Positions 16,259 through 22,384 of a DNA stretch of 26,223 nt are shown piece by piece. This stretch comes from a virus: IMG/VR virus record IMGVR_UViG_3300046004_001589, positions 1 through 26,223 of that record. One strand, 5' to 3'. The position numbers and the translations under genes are program-made. The notes under the pieces are model-generated. The model saw only the letters and a program-made list of their open reading frames with translations, searched no databases and was not told the origin of the DNA. Each line of letters begins with the position of its first letter. Position 1 is the stretch's first letter.

Positions 16259-16377
16259 AACAGTGGTTAAAAGAGTTTGTACACAATTGCTTAGTTCATC
16301 CATTATTGCCATTTATGCCTAGTGAATATGCAAACAAGTTGCACGAATGGCATGGTGATTGGACGTTTGGAAAATAA
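16255..16377 (+). CDS. Small phage protein with HN-HP motif, 40 residues
   Basis: Begins MKQWLKEFVHNCLVHPLLPF and ends WHGDWTFGK. The pattern 'H-N-x-x-x-H-P ... H' occurs in short phage proteins of unknown role. It is preceded by TTTGGAG and coupled to the membrane-protein gene. A strong terminator follows directly. Confidence 0.6.
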   Translation: MKQWLKEFVHNCLVHPLLPFMPSEYANKLHEWHGDWTFGK

Positions 16378-16378
16378 T

Positions 16379-16409
16379 AAAAAGCCCGTTGTTTAGACGG
16401 GCTTAGTTT
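16379..16409. terminator. Bidirectional intrinsic terminator, copy 1
   Basis: Stem GCCCGT/ACGGGC with A and T flanks: AAAAAGCCCG on one side and CGGGCTTAGTTT on the other. It separates the plus-strand portal operon from the convergent minus-strand gene at 16409. The T tract is better on the minus strand. The same 31 bases recur at 25186-25216. Confidence 0.85.
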
Positions 16410-16681
16410 TATGGATTTGTTGCCTTTTCAATTGCAGATTTAATTTTATCGACCGTATCAAAGTGGCTTACGTTAGAATCGCCTGCAATTAACTCAAGTG
16501 CATCAATCAAAGCATCAATCATTTTTGGTGATGCAGATATTAGTTTAGCGTTAGCTTCAGTATTATAAAATCCACGATTTGTAATTTGTGCTACTTCTTC
16601 ACCATTAGAATCTTCGATGTAAATTCTATCAATGCCGTTTTTAACTTTCCACGGAGCTGGTGTGTGTTTAAATTCATTCAT
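16409..16681 (-). CDS. HTPAPW-motif small phage protein, paralogue 1
   Basis: A 90-residue protein starting MNEFKHTPAPWKVKNGIDRI and containing NAKLISASPKMIDALIDALE. The N-terminal HTPAPW motif and the 'ANAKLISASP' helix mark a family of small phage proteins of unknown function. A second member lies at 22385-22774. The ATG follows a GAGAG ribosome site in the 36-nt leader repeat. The terminator at 16379 ends the transcript. Confidence 0.75.
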   Translation of the reverse strand: MNEFKHTPAPWKVKNGIDRIYIEDSNGEEVAQITNRGFYNTEANAKLISASPKMIDALIDALELIAGDSNVSHFDTVDKIKSAIEKATNP

Positions 16682-16684
16682 TTC

Positions 16685-16720
16685 ATTCTCTCAATAAAAG
16701 CCGACCGTGGCTGTGGGTGG
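16685..16720 (-). repeat. 36-nt leader repeat, copy 1
   Basis: This block differs at one position (16704) from 25452-25487. On the minus strand it contains CCACAGCCACGG, a short AGCC/GGCT hairpin, TTTT and then a GAGAG ribosome site placed just before a start codon. Both copies precede small minus-strand genes that end at copies of the same terminator. Confidence 0.75.
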
Positions 16721-16721
16721 T

Positions 16722-16892
16722 TTAGTCTTGTTGGCTTTTAAACTTTAGCCAAAACTGCAAATCAATTTCATGACCTATAATTGACTCTTGCGTTTTAAAG
16801 TCAAAAATTGCACCGTTTTCTTTTGCCAAATTGTATAGCTTTAAAATCGATTCGTGCATTTCAATCTGAATGTCTATTTGCTGTTTTTTCAT
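16722..16892 (-). CDS. Small acidic helical protein, 56 residues
   Basis: Begins MKKQQIDIQIEMHESILKLY and ends WLKFKSQQD. Mostly helical, no cysteines, no membrane segment. The start lies 126 nt after the TATAAT promoter at 17018-17023 and is preceded by leader RNA B. It ends within a few bases of the leader repeat of the next gene. It is the first gene of this minus-strand island. I recognise no family. Confidence 0.6.
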   Translation of the reverse strand: MKKQQIDIQIEMHESILKLYNLAKENGAIFDFKTQESIIGHEIDLQFWLKFKSQQD

Positions 16893-17012
16893 AATTTTTA
16901 CTCATAAAAAAAACCGCTCTTTTTAAATCGTTCGCGCAGGTCAAGAAATGAACCTCGATTTAATAAAGTAACGGTTTTGTTTAATCTCTTATTTCAAATG
17001 GCGCGAACCACA
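16893..17012 (-). promoter_or_regulatory. Structured leader RNA B (loop-loop pairing)
   Basis: Read on the minus strand, TTTGTTT and AAACAAA can close a first hairpin whose loop carries GTTCGCGC (17008-17001 as the complement of GCGCGAAC). A second stem AAAACCG/CGGTTTT (16978-16972 with 16916-16910) follows. Inside it lie an 8-bp stem (16963-16956 with 16930-16923), a small AGGT/ACCT hairpin and the exact complement of the first loop strand (16937-16930). The stem ends in a run of eight Ts. Flanks AAACAAAACC and GGTTTTTTTTATG are identical to leader A, while the paired strands differ. Confidence 0.6.
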
Positions 17013-17017
17013 AACAA

Positions 17018-17045
17018 ATTATACCATAATCAGTGCTATAATCAA
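17018..17045 (-). promoter_or_regulatory. Promoter of the 16.4-16.9 kb island
   Basis: -10 TATAAT (17023-17018 on the minus strand) and -35 TTGATT (17045-17040), spacing 16. It overlaps the divergent plus-strand promoter at 17034-17042, so the two probably compete for RNA polymerase. Confidence 0.6.
17034..17042 (+). promoter_or_regulatory. Extended -10 promoter of the MuF-like gene
   Basis: TGCTATAAT carries the extended -10 TG motif before a perfect TATAAT. No good -35 is visible. Transcription would begin about 15 nt before the GGGG ribosome site of the head gene at 17066. Confidence 0.55.
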
Positions 17046-17065
17046 AAGAAAACAAAGGGGAATTT

Positions 17066-18100
17066 ATGACCGCTAACGAAATTTTACGCGACAAAACAAT
17101 TGCACACTCGATTCTATTGCAAAGGTACAACAAAGGAACGATAACTAAAATAATGAAGTTATTGTCTAGCGTTGAAAAAGAGCTAATCAAGGAATTAAAA
17201 AGCCTTGATTTTAGCACTGCTTGGAATGTAGATAGAATTGACAAGCAGTTGGAATCTGTAAAAACAATCAACACAGAATTGCACACTGCTTTATACAATG
17301 ATTTGGTTGACCAAATGCAAAAGGTGTCGGTATATGAATCTGAATGGCAAAAAACCACAGTTGAAGGTTCATTGCCGATAGTTTTTGATACGATAGCACC
17401 AGCACCGACAACAATAACCGCCGCCGTATTGTCAAAACCATTTCAAGGGCGATTGATACGCGAATGGGTAGATAAATTAGACGATAGTTCGTACACTGCT
17501 ATTCAATCGGCTGTTAGACAAGGGTTGATAGCTGGCGAATCTTATGACGTTATCACTAGAAAAATAATAGGCATAAAACCGCTTAGATATTCTGACGGAT
17601 TGCTTGCGTTAGGTAGGAATCAAACGCAGGCACTAATTAGCACGGCGGTTGCTCACTCGGTTAATGTTGCAAGGGATGAATTTTACAAATCAAACAATGA
17701 CATAATTCAAGGGGTTCAATTTTTAGCTACTTTGGATTTTCGCACTACCACAATTTGCAAATCACTAGATGGAAAAGTGTTTAAAATCGGAGAAGGAACA
17801 CGCCCCCCTGTCCACATACGATGCCGCTCAACAACTGTTCCAGTGCTTAAATCATGGAAGGAATTTGGGCTAAAAGAACCAGCCGAAGGCACGAGAGCCA
17901 GCCTAAATGGACAGGTAAGCGAATCAATAAACTATGAACAATGGTTAAGAAAACAATCAGTAGAAAACCAAAATGAAGCACTTGGAGTTGGTAAAGCTGA
18001 ATTATTTAGGGGTGGTATGCCGTTGGATAGATTTATCGACAACGGCAAAGAATTAACATTAGAACAACTAAGAATTAAGGATGGATTTAAAGGCAAGTAA
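17066..18100 (+). CDS. MuF/gp7-like head morphogenesis (minor head) protein
   Basis: A 344-residue protein with a helical N-terminal part (1-120) and a C-terminal Phage_Mu_F-type domain. The signature is AVAHSVNVARDEFYK, then 'FLATLDFRTTTICKSLDGKVF' and 'RPPVHIRCRSTTVPV', where the conserved Cys/His/Arg residues of the family are visible. These proteins enter the prohead next to the portal. ATG at 17066 follows GGGG. The last 14 bases overlap the end of the convergent HNH gene, so the HNH gene arrived without removing an essential end. Confidence 0.8.
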   Translation: MTANEILRDKTIAHSILLQRYNKGTITKIMKLLSSVEKELIKELKSLDFSTAWNVDRIDKQLESVKTINTELHTALYNDLVDQMQKVSVYESEWQKTTVEGSLPIVFDTIAPAPTTITAAVLSKPFQGRLIREWVDKLDDSSYTAIQSAVRQGLIAGESYDVITRKIIGIKPLRYSDGLLALGRNQTQALISTAVAHSVNVARDEFYKSNNDIIQGVQFLATLDFRTTTICKSLDGKVFKIGEGTRPPVHIRCRSTTVPVLKSWKEFGLKEPAEGTRASLNGQVSESINYEQWLRKQSVENQNEALGVGKAELFRGGMPLDRFIDNGKELTLEQLRIKDGFKGK

Positions 18101-18809
18101 TTTTTGCGCCTTTTTTAAGGTTATCAGCTGCCCAAAGTGGCTGATAATTAGAATAGTGATTTAGCTTGATAATATCTTGTTCTGTTTTTGCTGTTGCCAG
18201 TGGAACAATGTGGTCAAAATGAATTTCACCTATTCTCTCCCAGCTCATACCATCTTTAAATTGTGATTCAATGTGAATCATAAAATCATTGTAACTACAT
18301 CCAAGTATTTCAAATGTTTTAGATTTTTTAGTGTAGTTTTTATTTCTAAATGCCGCAGCTATCAGATTTCTTATTCTTACCTTTGCGGCATATACACTAT
18401 CTGTTTTTATTTTTTCATTATTCCATTTTCGCTGCCTATCCAATATACGCAGCCTATTGTTTTTGGCATATTGTGATTTTTTAACTGCTATTATTTCTTT
18501 GTTTTTTTCTCGGTATTCTTTTGCTTTCTGGCTTATTTTATCCTTGTTTTTACTATAGTATTTAGCACACCTTTCAGATAAATAATCTTTATTTTTTTCC
18601 CGATATACCGAAACCCTTTCTTTTATTAAAGTCTTGTTTTTTGCCACATATAACTTTTGCGAAGTCATATATTTTTCTTTGTTTGCAGCGAATTTTTCAG
18701 CGGCGCATTTTCTGCAAACGTAATTTAAGCCGTCTTTACTTGCAGTTAGTTTGTTAAACAAAGAAACATCTTTTTCGATTTTACATCTTGAACAAATTTT
18801 TGTAGTCAT
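18087..18809 (-). CDS. HNH endonuclease with period-15 repeats
   Basis: A 240-residue free-standing endonuclease. CSRC (6-9) and CRKC (32-35) form an N-terminal zinc ribbon. Next come about five lysine-rich repeats of 15 residues built on 'Y..KNK..I', probably a helical DNA-binding spacer. The C-terminal HNH site lies in EIHFDHIVPL and 'NYQPLWAADNLKK'. ATG at 18809 has AAGGA nine bases upstream; a TTG three codons earlier is not needed. It lies antisense at the end of the MuF-like gene with its own promoter and leader, as expected for a homing-type mobile gene. Confidence 0.85.
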   Translation of the reverse strand: MTTKICSRCKIEKDVSLFNKLTASKDGLNYVCRKCAAEKFAANKEKYMTSQKLYVAKNKTLIKERVSVYREKNKDYLSERCAKYYSKNKDKISQKAKEYREKNKEIIAVKKSQYAKNNRLRILDRQRKWNNEKIKTDSVYAAKVRIRNLIAAAFRNKNYTKKSKTFEILGCSYNDFMIHIESQFKDGMSWERIGEIHFDHIVPLATAKTEQDIIKLNHYSNYQPLWAADNLKKGAKITCL

Positions 18810-18854
18810 TTTTGACAATCCTTTTATCAGTTGGATTATGTTATCGAAAGGTTA

Positions 18855-18902
18855 TGTGCCAACGGGTGATAAATCCGTGTTCGACCGCTAAGTCTAGGCA
18901 CA
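18855..18902 (-). promoter_or_regulatory. Structured leader of the HNH gene
   Basis: Outer stem TGTGCC/GGCACA (18902-18897 with 18860-18855) encloses an ACGG/CCGT hairpin (18878-18875 with 18865-18862) and a weak GAC/GTC hairpin. The loop of the ACGG hairpin contains TTTATC, which can pair with GATAAA just before the AAGGA ribosome site. Translation of the endonuclease may therefore be damped. It does not share the conserved bases of leaders A and B. Confidence 0.4.
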
Positions 18903-18907
18903 AAGTA

Positions 18908-18913
18908 ATTATA
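18908..18913 (-). promoter_or_regulatory. -10 box of the HNH promoter
   Basis: TATAAT on the minus strand (18913-18908), 99 nt before the HNH start and directly before the structured leader. I see no convincing -35. Confidence 0.5.
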
Positions 18914-18965
18914 ACATATTTTAAGCAATACACGCTTGAACAATTAAAGAAAATTGAGAAATAAA

Positions 18966-18990
18966 AAAGCTGCCTTTGTGGGGCGGCTTA
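18966..18990 (-). terminator. Intrinsic terminator of the 19-20 kb island
   Basis: On the minus strand the stem AAGCCGCC/GGCAGCTT (one mismatch, 18989-18982 with 18974-18967) is followed by a T run. It lies just after the stop of the gene at 18994 and shares the CTTAGTTT edge with the terminators at 16379 and 25186. Confidence 0.75.
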
Positions 18991-18993
18991 GTT

Positions 18994-19389
18994 TCATTCT
19001 ACACGATAAAAGTTTTCAACAAACCATTTAATAGGATAAAAGGGGCTATTCCTTCCCTCTCCTTCTACTTTAAATGATAAAGCAATTATTTTTTTATTTT
19101 TTTCTGACAAGTCATCGATGCGAACAACTTCTACATTTTTTCCTTCCATGTAATTTTTATCCTTGTGCTTCCAAACCTGCCCAACTTCAACTAATTCACT
19201 ATCAGTAAAGATTTTTTGTTTTGCGATTGGTTCAAGTATTTTTAAATCATCCGTAAATACCACCATAAAACATTCGACTAAAAAATCTGAGTCACAATCC
19301 ATTTCTTCCTTTGTTTCATAAGCAACTAAAACACCATTTTTATCAGTTCCTGCAAATTCAGCCCAAACAGGCAATTCATTCACTGCCAT
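18994..19389 (-). CDS. Hypothetical phage protein with shared C-terminal domain
   Basis: A 131-residue protein starting MAVNELPVWAEFAGTDKNGV. The second half, from LVEVGQVWKHKDK to FVENFYRVE, resembles the end of the 237-residue protein at 23179-23892 (VVEVGRVWSDEG ... FLAKFERVL). The two islands therefore carry related proteins. GGAGAG lies a few bases before the ATG at 19389. A longer frame to 19476 overlaps the small gene upstream and is less likely. The function is unknown; a small beta-barrel of SH3 type is my guess from the pattern. Confidence 0.7.
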   Translation of the reverse strand: MAVNELPVWAEFAGTDKNGVLVAYETKEEMDCDSDFLVECFMVVFTDDLKILEPIAKQKIFTDSELVEVGQVWKHKDKNYMEGKNVEVVRIDDLSEKNKKIIALSFKVEGEGRNSPFYPIKWFVENFYRVE

Positions 19390-19532
19390 TTCATTCTCTC
19401 CGAAACTAATTTTGAAATCGTTGAGCTTATTCCGCCTTGTTTTTTTAACCATTCCAACTGTGACGGTTTTAAGCATATTTGAGCGCGAATAACGCGCTCA
19501 CTTGTATCACCTAACTTTTTACGTCCTTTCAT
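19380..19532 (-). CDS. Small ribbon-helix-helix-like protein, 50 residues
   Basis: Sequence begins MKGRKKLGDTSERVIRAQIC and continues with 'LKPSQLEWLKKQGGISSTISKLVSERM'. A basic N-terminal arm, a short strand (VIRAQICL) and two helices match the layout of ribbon-helix-helix DNA-binding proteins. AGGAG lies before the ATG, the start overlaps the upstream stop, and the gene overlaps the start of the next gene by 10 nt. It could be the regulator of its own island, for example at the repeats at 20068-20102. Confidence 0.65.
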   Translation of the reverse strand: MKGRKKLGDTSERVIRAQICLKPSQLEWLKKQGGISSTISKLVSERMKWQ

Positions 19533-19534
19533 AT

Positions 19535-20020
19535 TTACTCCTGGTTGCCCAGCTTGCCAAGATTGTTAGTATTTGCTGGTTTTTTAAAGATATTTTTCAT
19601 TTGTATTACCTGGTCTATTTGGCGCGCTAATTCATACAGCTTGCATTCATTTTCAAATGTTTCAATTCCTTTTAGTTTTTCGGCACTACTTACAAGGCTA
19701 TCAATAATTTCTTGAAGTGAATGCCGCGTAGATTCATCGCATTTCATTAAATCACAGCTTTCACAATCGCTCGCAACGCTTGAACAATCACATTCATTGT
19801 AAGCATTATCATTATTAGTTATTACAGTATCGCAGAAAAAACCACTTTTTACAGCTTTCATAATTTCAAATTCTGCAAATGCCATTAGAACGTATGGGAC
19901 AGTTGAATCGCTAACTGTGTTTAATTCACCATCAACTAAAACAAAAGATGAAAATCCATAAGCCTTTAATCCAGGCAACAACTCCAAAACTTTTTCTAAC
20001 TTCAATTCTTGTATTGCCAT
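19535..20020 (-). CDS. Hypothetical phage protein with cysteine cluster
   Basis: A 161-residue protein starting MAIQELKLEKVLELLPGLKA. A central segment contains several cysteines close together (from NECDCSSV to SCDLMKCDES), a possible metal-binding loop. The C-terminal 60 residues are helical (EIIDSLVSSAEKLKGI onward). GAGG lies nine bases before the ATG at 20020. A longer frame to 20074 lacks a ribosome site. It is the first gene of its island. No family recognised. Confidence 0.65.
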   Translation of the reverse strand: MAIQELKLEKVLELLPGLKAYGFSSFVLVDGELNTVSDSTVPYVLMAFAEFEIMKAVKSGFFCDTVITNNDNAYNECDCSSVASDCESCDLMKCDESTRHSLQEIIDSLVSSAEKLKGIETFENECKLYELARQIDQVIQMKNIFKKPANTNNLGKLGNQE

Positions 20021-20067
20021 TTTCTTATCCTCTGTGTGCGGTTCAAATTTAAACCGTGATTTATTAT

Positions 20068-20102
20068 TACACACTATTTTTTAATTGTACACACTTTTTT
20101 TT
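20068..20102. promoter_or_regulatory. Direct repeats TACACACT in a divergent promoter region
   Basis: TACACACT followed by a T run occurs at 20068-20082 and 20088-20102, 14 of 15 bases identical and spaced exactly 20 bases, about two helix turns. The repeats lie between the minus-strand island (first gene starts at 20020) and the plus-strand capsid operon, so they could be an operator controlling one or both. Confidence 0.4.
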
Positions 20103-20117
20103 ATTTATTTTTTAATA

Positions 20118-20123
20118 GATAAT
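20118..20123 (+). promoter_or_regulatory. Candidate -10 of the capsid operon
   Basis: GATAAT (5 of 6 consensus) lies about 52 nt before the structured leader. The sequence upstream is nearly all T, and no -35 stands out. The call is weak. Confidence 0.25.
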
Positions 20124-20174
20124 CCGCGCATCTAAACAACGCCATTGGTTAGATTCCTAAAAAAGTAAAAAGAA

Positions 20175-20266
20175 TAGCGGTTAATGTTCGGGCTGTCGAA
20201 CCGTGAAGATGCACGTGATACTAACCTAACCGAGGTAGAGCAAGAGTTCAGCACTTGCAACCGCTA
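20175..20266 (+). promoter_or_regulatory. Multi-branched leader RNA before the capsid genes
   Basis: An 8-bp stem TAGCGGTT/AACCGCTA (20175-20182 with 20259-20266) encloses four small perfect hairpins in a row: GTTCG/CGAAC (20186-20201), CGTG/CACG (20202-20215), ACCT/AGGT (20224-20236) and GCAAG/CTTGC (20240-20258). The first and last loops can pair through GCTG and CAGC. The last hairpin stacks directly on the closing stem. It ends 41 nt before the scaffold start. It is not a tRNA: the arms do not have tRNA spacing or invariant bases. The function is unknown. Confidence 0.5.
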
Positions 20267-20307
20267 ATTTTAAAAAGGCAGAGCCTAAACAATCCAGAGG
20301 ATTAAAA

Positions 20308-20898
20308 ATGCAATATACACAAGAACAACTAGATGGAGCTGTTGCGAATGCAGTTGAAGAAGCAACCGCACCGCTAATTAAAAAACGAGACGAGCTTTTA
20401 AAAGAAGTAAAAACAGCGCGTAAAAACTTAGAAAACGTCGGTGACGTTGAAAAGTTACATGAACGCATTGAAGCACTCGAAACAGAGCGCGATACGTTAG
20501 CAAAACAAACCAAAGAAACCACTAAGCAATTAGAAACCGTTGCAAAACAATTAGAAAGTGAATCGGGTTTTACAAGCAAGTTGCTTTTAGACAATGGATT
20601 GACTGACGCTTTAGTGAAAGCTGGTATTAAAAAAGAATTATTGCCCGCTGCCAAGTCTTTGCTATCAACACAAGCAAAAGTAATCGCAGACGGTGATACA
20701 CGCAAAGCTGTAATCGGCGATAAAGAATTATCCGCATTCGTAACTGAATGGTCTACAAGTGACGAAGGAAAACATTTTGTACAAGCACCTGCCAATGGTG
20801 GAGGCGGTGCTGATGGCAGTAAAACACCAACCAACAACGACTTAATGAAGTTGCCACCAGCAGAACGCATGAACGCGGCACGAGCGCAAGCAAAGTAA
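20308..20898 (+). CDS. Head scaffolding protein
   Basis: A 196-residue, highly charged, helical protein immediately before the major capsid gene. Residues 10-95 are Glu/Lys-rich heptad-like coiled coil (KLHERIEALETERDTLAKQT and neighbours). Then comes a second helical part (LLLDNGLTDALVKAGIKKEL) and a Gly-rich linker before a basic end. This is the usual layout of phage scaffolds, which guide prohead assembly and then leave. AGAGG lies upstream of the ATG. The long open frame on the opposite strand here is only a shadow of this gene. Confidence 0.75.
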   Translation: MQYTQEQLDGAVANAVEEATAPLIKKRDELLKEVKTARKNLENVGDVEKLHERIEALETERDTLAKQTKETTKQLETVAKQLESESGFTSKLLLDNGLTDALVKAGIKKELLPAAKSLLSTQAKVIADGDTRKAVIGDKELSAFVTEWSTSDEGKHFVQAPANGGGGADGSKTPTNNDLMKLPPAERMNAARAQAK

Positions 20899-20908
20899 AG
20901 CCAATCGT

Positions 20909-20943
20909 CCATAGGGCTGGGTGCAATATCAGTTTAACTATGG
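20909..20943 (+). promoter_or_regulatory. Hairpin over the major capsid ribosome site
   Basis: CCATAG (20909-20914) pairs with CTATGG (20938-20943). The latter contains the start of the Shine-Dalgarno TATGGAG of the capsid gene. The loop is 23 nt. It may adjust capsid translation or protect the transcript end after processing. Confidence 0.35.
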
Positions 20944-20951
20944 AGTAAAAC

Positions 20952-21893
20952 ATGGCTTTAACATTATTGGAAGCTGCAAAGCTCGAAACTGGCAATGCTT
21001 ATAAAAGCGGCGTTATCGAGCTTTATGCAGGTTCATCTGAAATCCTCACAAACTTACCATTCCAAAATATCACTGGCAATGCCCTGTCATACACACGCGA
21101 AGATTCTTTGCCAGGTGTTGGATTTCGTGGTGTCAATGAATCTTATACCGCTTCAACTGGTGTTTTAAATCCACTTACCGAATCTCTAGTGATTGCCGGT
21201 GGTGATTTAGACGTTGATAAATTCATTGTTGACACAATGGGCGCTCAACAACGCACCGTTCATGAGCAAATGAAAATCCGTGCATTATCGCTCGCGTGGA
21301 CTAAAAAATTCATTAAAGGCGATAACCAAAGCGACCCGCGTGAATTTGACGGTTTGCAGGTTCGCGTTGTGGGTGACCAAAAAATCGCAGCGGGTACAAC
21401 AGACGGCGGTACGGCGTTATCACTCGCTAAACTCGATGAAGCAATTGACCAGACGTTGAATCCAACGCATATGATTATGTCAAAAGCAATGGCTCGTAAA
21501 TTTAAGGCGGCAGCTCGTACAACTTCAATTGCAGGTTATATCAGTTATAACATCAATCAATTTGGTCAAGATGTAATGGCTTATAATGGCATTCCAATTA
21601 TAACAGTTGACCTAGATAATACAGGCGCAAAAATCCTTGATTTTAACGAAGTGTCATATACATCAAGCGCATGGGGTGGTACTGCAACAGGAGCGTCTAT
21701 TTACATTGTTTCAATGGGTGGGGATGCTTTAACTGGCTTGCAGAATGGCACAATTGACGTGCGTGATTTAGGCGAATTACCAACAGCACCAGTATTTAGA
21801 ACTCGCGTTGAGTGGTACAACGGTCTGGCAATCTTTAACGGTCGCGCTGTAACTCGTTTGGGTTCTATCGCAAATTCTGCAATCGTGGCTTAA
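20952..21893 (+). CDS. Major capsid protein
   Basis: A 313-residue protein starting MALTLLEAAKLETGNAYKSG. Size, position after the scaffold gene and order of elements fit the HK97-fold shell proteins: N-terminal arm and E-loop region to about 80, a core with 'THMIMSKAMARKFKAA' and 'MAYNGIPIITVDLD', then 'IYIVSMGGDALTGLQNG' and an end 'RVEWYNGLAIFNGRAVTRL'. These patterns are characteristic of a widespread group of phage and prophage shell proteins. GGAG precedes the ATG. It is expected to be the most abundant virion protein. Confidence 0.82.
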   Translation: MALTLLEAAKLETGNAYKSGVIELYAGSSEILTNLPFQNITGNALSYTREDSLPGVGFRGVNESYTASTGVLNPLTESLVIAGGDLDVDKFIVDTMGAQQRTVHEQMKIRALSLAWTKKFIKGDNQSDPREFDGLQVRVVGDQKIAAGTTDGGTALSLAKLDEAIDQTLNPTHMIMSKAMARKFKAAARTTSIAGYISYNINQFGQDVMAYNGIPIITVDLDNTGAKILDFNEVSYTSSAWGGTATGASIYIVSMGGDALTGLQNGTIDVRDLGELPTAPVFRTRVEWYNGLAIFNGRAVTRLGSIANSAIVA

Positions 21894-21903
21894 GGGGTAA
21901 TTT

Positions 21904-22335
21904 ATGGCTAATTTATATTCACAATTTACTTATGACAACGCTCTGTTATTGCGTGCAGATGGCGCGGCAATTACTGCAACTGAAACAGGCTCAACTATTT
22001 TAGATTTTGGAACTGGCTTAATTGATGCTTATGCTGTTTTTGATGTTACGGCATTGGACGTGACAACTGGTGATGAAAGCTACAAGTTTATGATTGAAAT
22101 GTCACCAGACGCTGCATTCGGCACGGCTGGTAATATCCGTGTTGTTGCTCAATTACATATCGGCGGCGCGACAGCTACAGCACCAAACGGTGCGGCTGAT
22201 ACAATCGGTCGTTTTGTTTTACCTTTCAGAAATGAAAAGAACGGTACGACATATCGATATATGCGTTTATACACGCTTATTGCTGGTACTTCACCATCAA
22301 TTGATTTTAGCGCGTTCTTAGCTAAAGACGAATAG
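21904..22335 (+). CDS. Capsid decoration (cement) protein, Bbp16-like
   Basis: A 143-residue beta-rich protein, MANLYSQFTYDNALLLRADG, with 'DVTALDVTTGDESYKFMIE' and 'RFVLPFRNEKNGTTYRYMRL'. This resembles the Bbp16 type of capsid cement proteins that follow the major capsid gene in a number of phages. It would stabilise the expanded shell from outside. The gene starts 10 nt after the capsid stop and ends before a strong terminator. Confidence 0.65.
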   Translation: MANLYSQFTYDNALLLRADGAAITATETGSTILDFGTGLIDAYAVFDVTALDVTTGDESYKFMIEMSPDAAFGTAGNIRVVAQLHIGGATATAPNGAADTIGRFVLPFRNEKNGTTYRYMRLYTLIAGTSPSIDFSAFLAKDE

Positions 22336-22350
22336 TTTACTACACAAAAG

Positions 22351-22379
22351 AAAACCCGCTTTTTTAAGGCGGGTTTTTT
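22351..22379. terminator. Bidirectional intrinsic terminator after the head operon
   Basis: Stem AAAACCCGC/GCGGGTTTT (22351-22359 with 22369-22377), 9-nt loop and a TTTTTT tail on the plus strand, with an A-rich side for the minus strand. It separates the convergent decoration gene and the HTPAPW gene at 22385. Confidence 0.88.
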
Positions 22380-22384
22380 GTTGC

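Noticed and set aside
18855-18902. OMEGA/HEARO-type RNA beside an HNH nuclease
   Set aside because: The HNH protein lacks a RuvC part and the RNA is much shorter, so there is no link to IscB-type systems.
20175-20266. tRNA or permuted tRNA
   Set aside because: There are several arms and a GGTAGAGC string, but the arm lengths, anticodon position and T-arm consensus do not fit a tRNA, and a D-stem partner is missing.
20226-20912. 228-residue open frame on the minus strand
   Set aside because: It lies opposite the scaffold gene, is rich in Ser, Ala and Cys in a way typical of an antisense shadow, and has no ribosome site or neighbour that fits.
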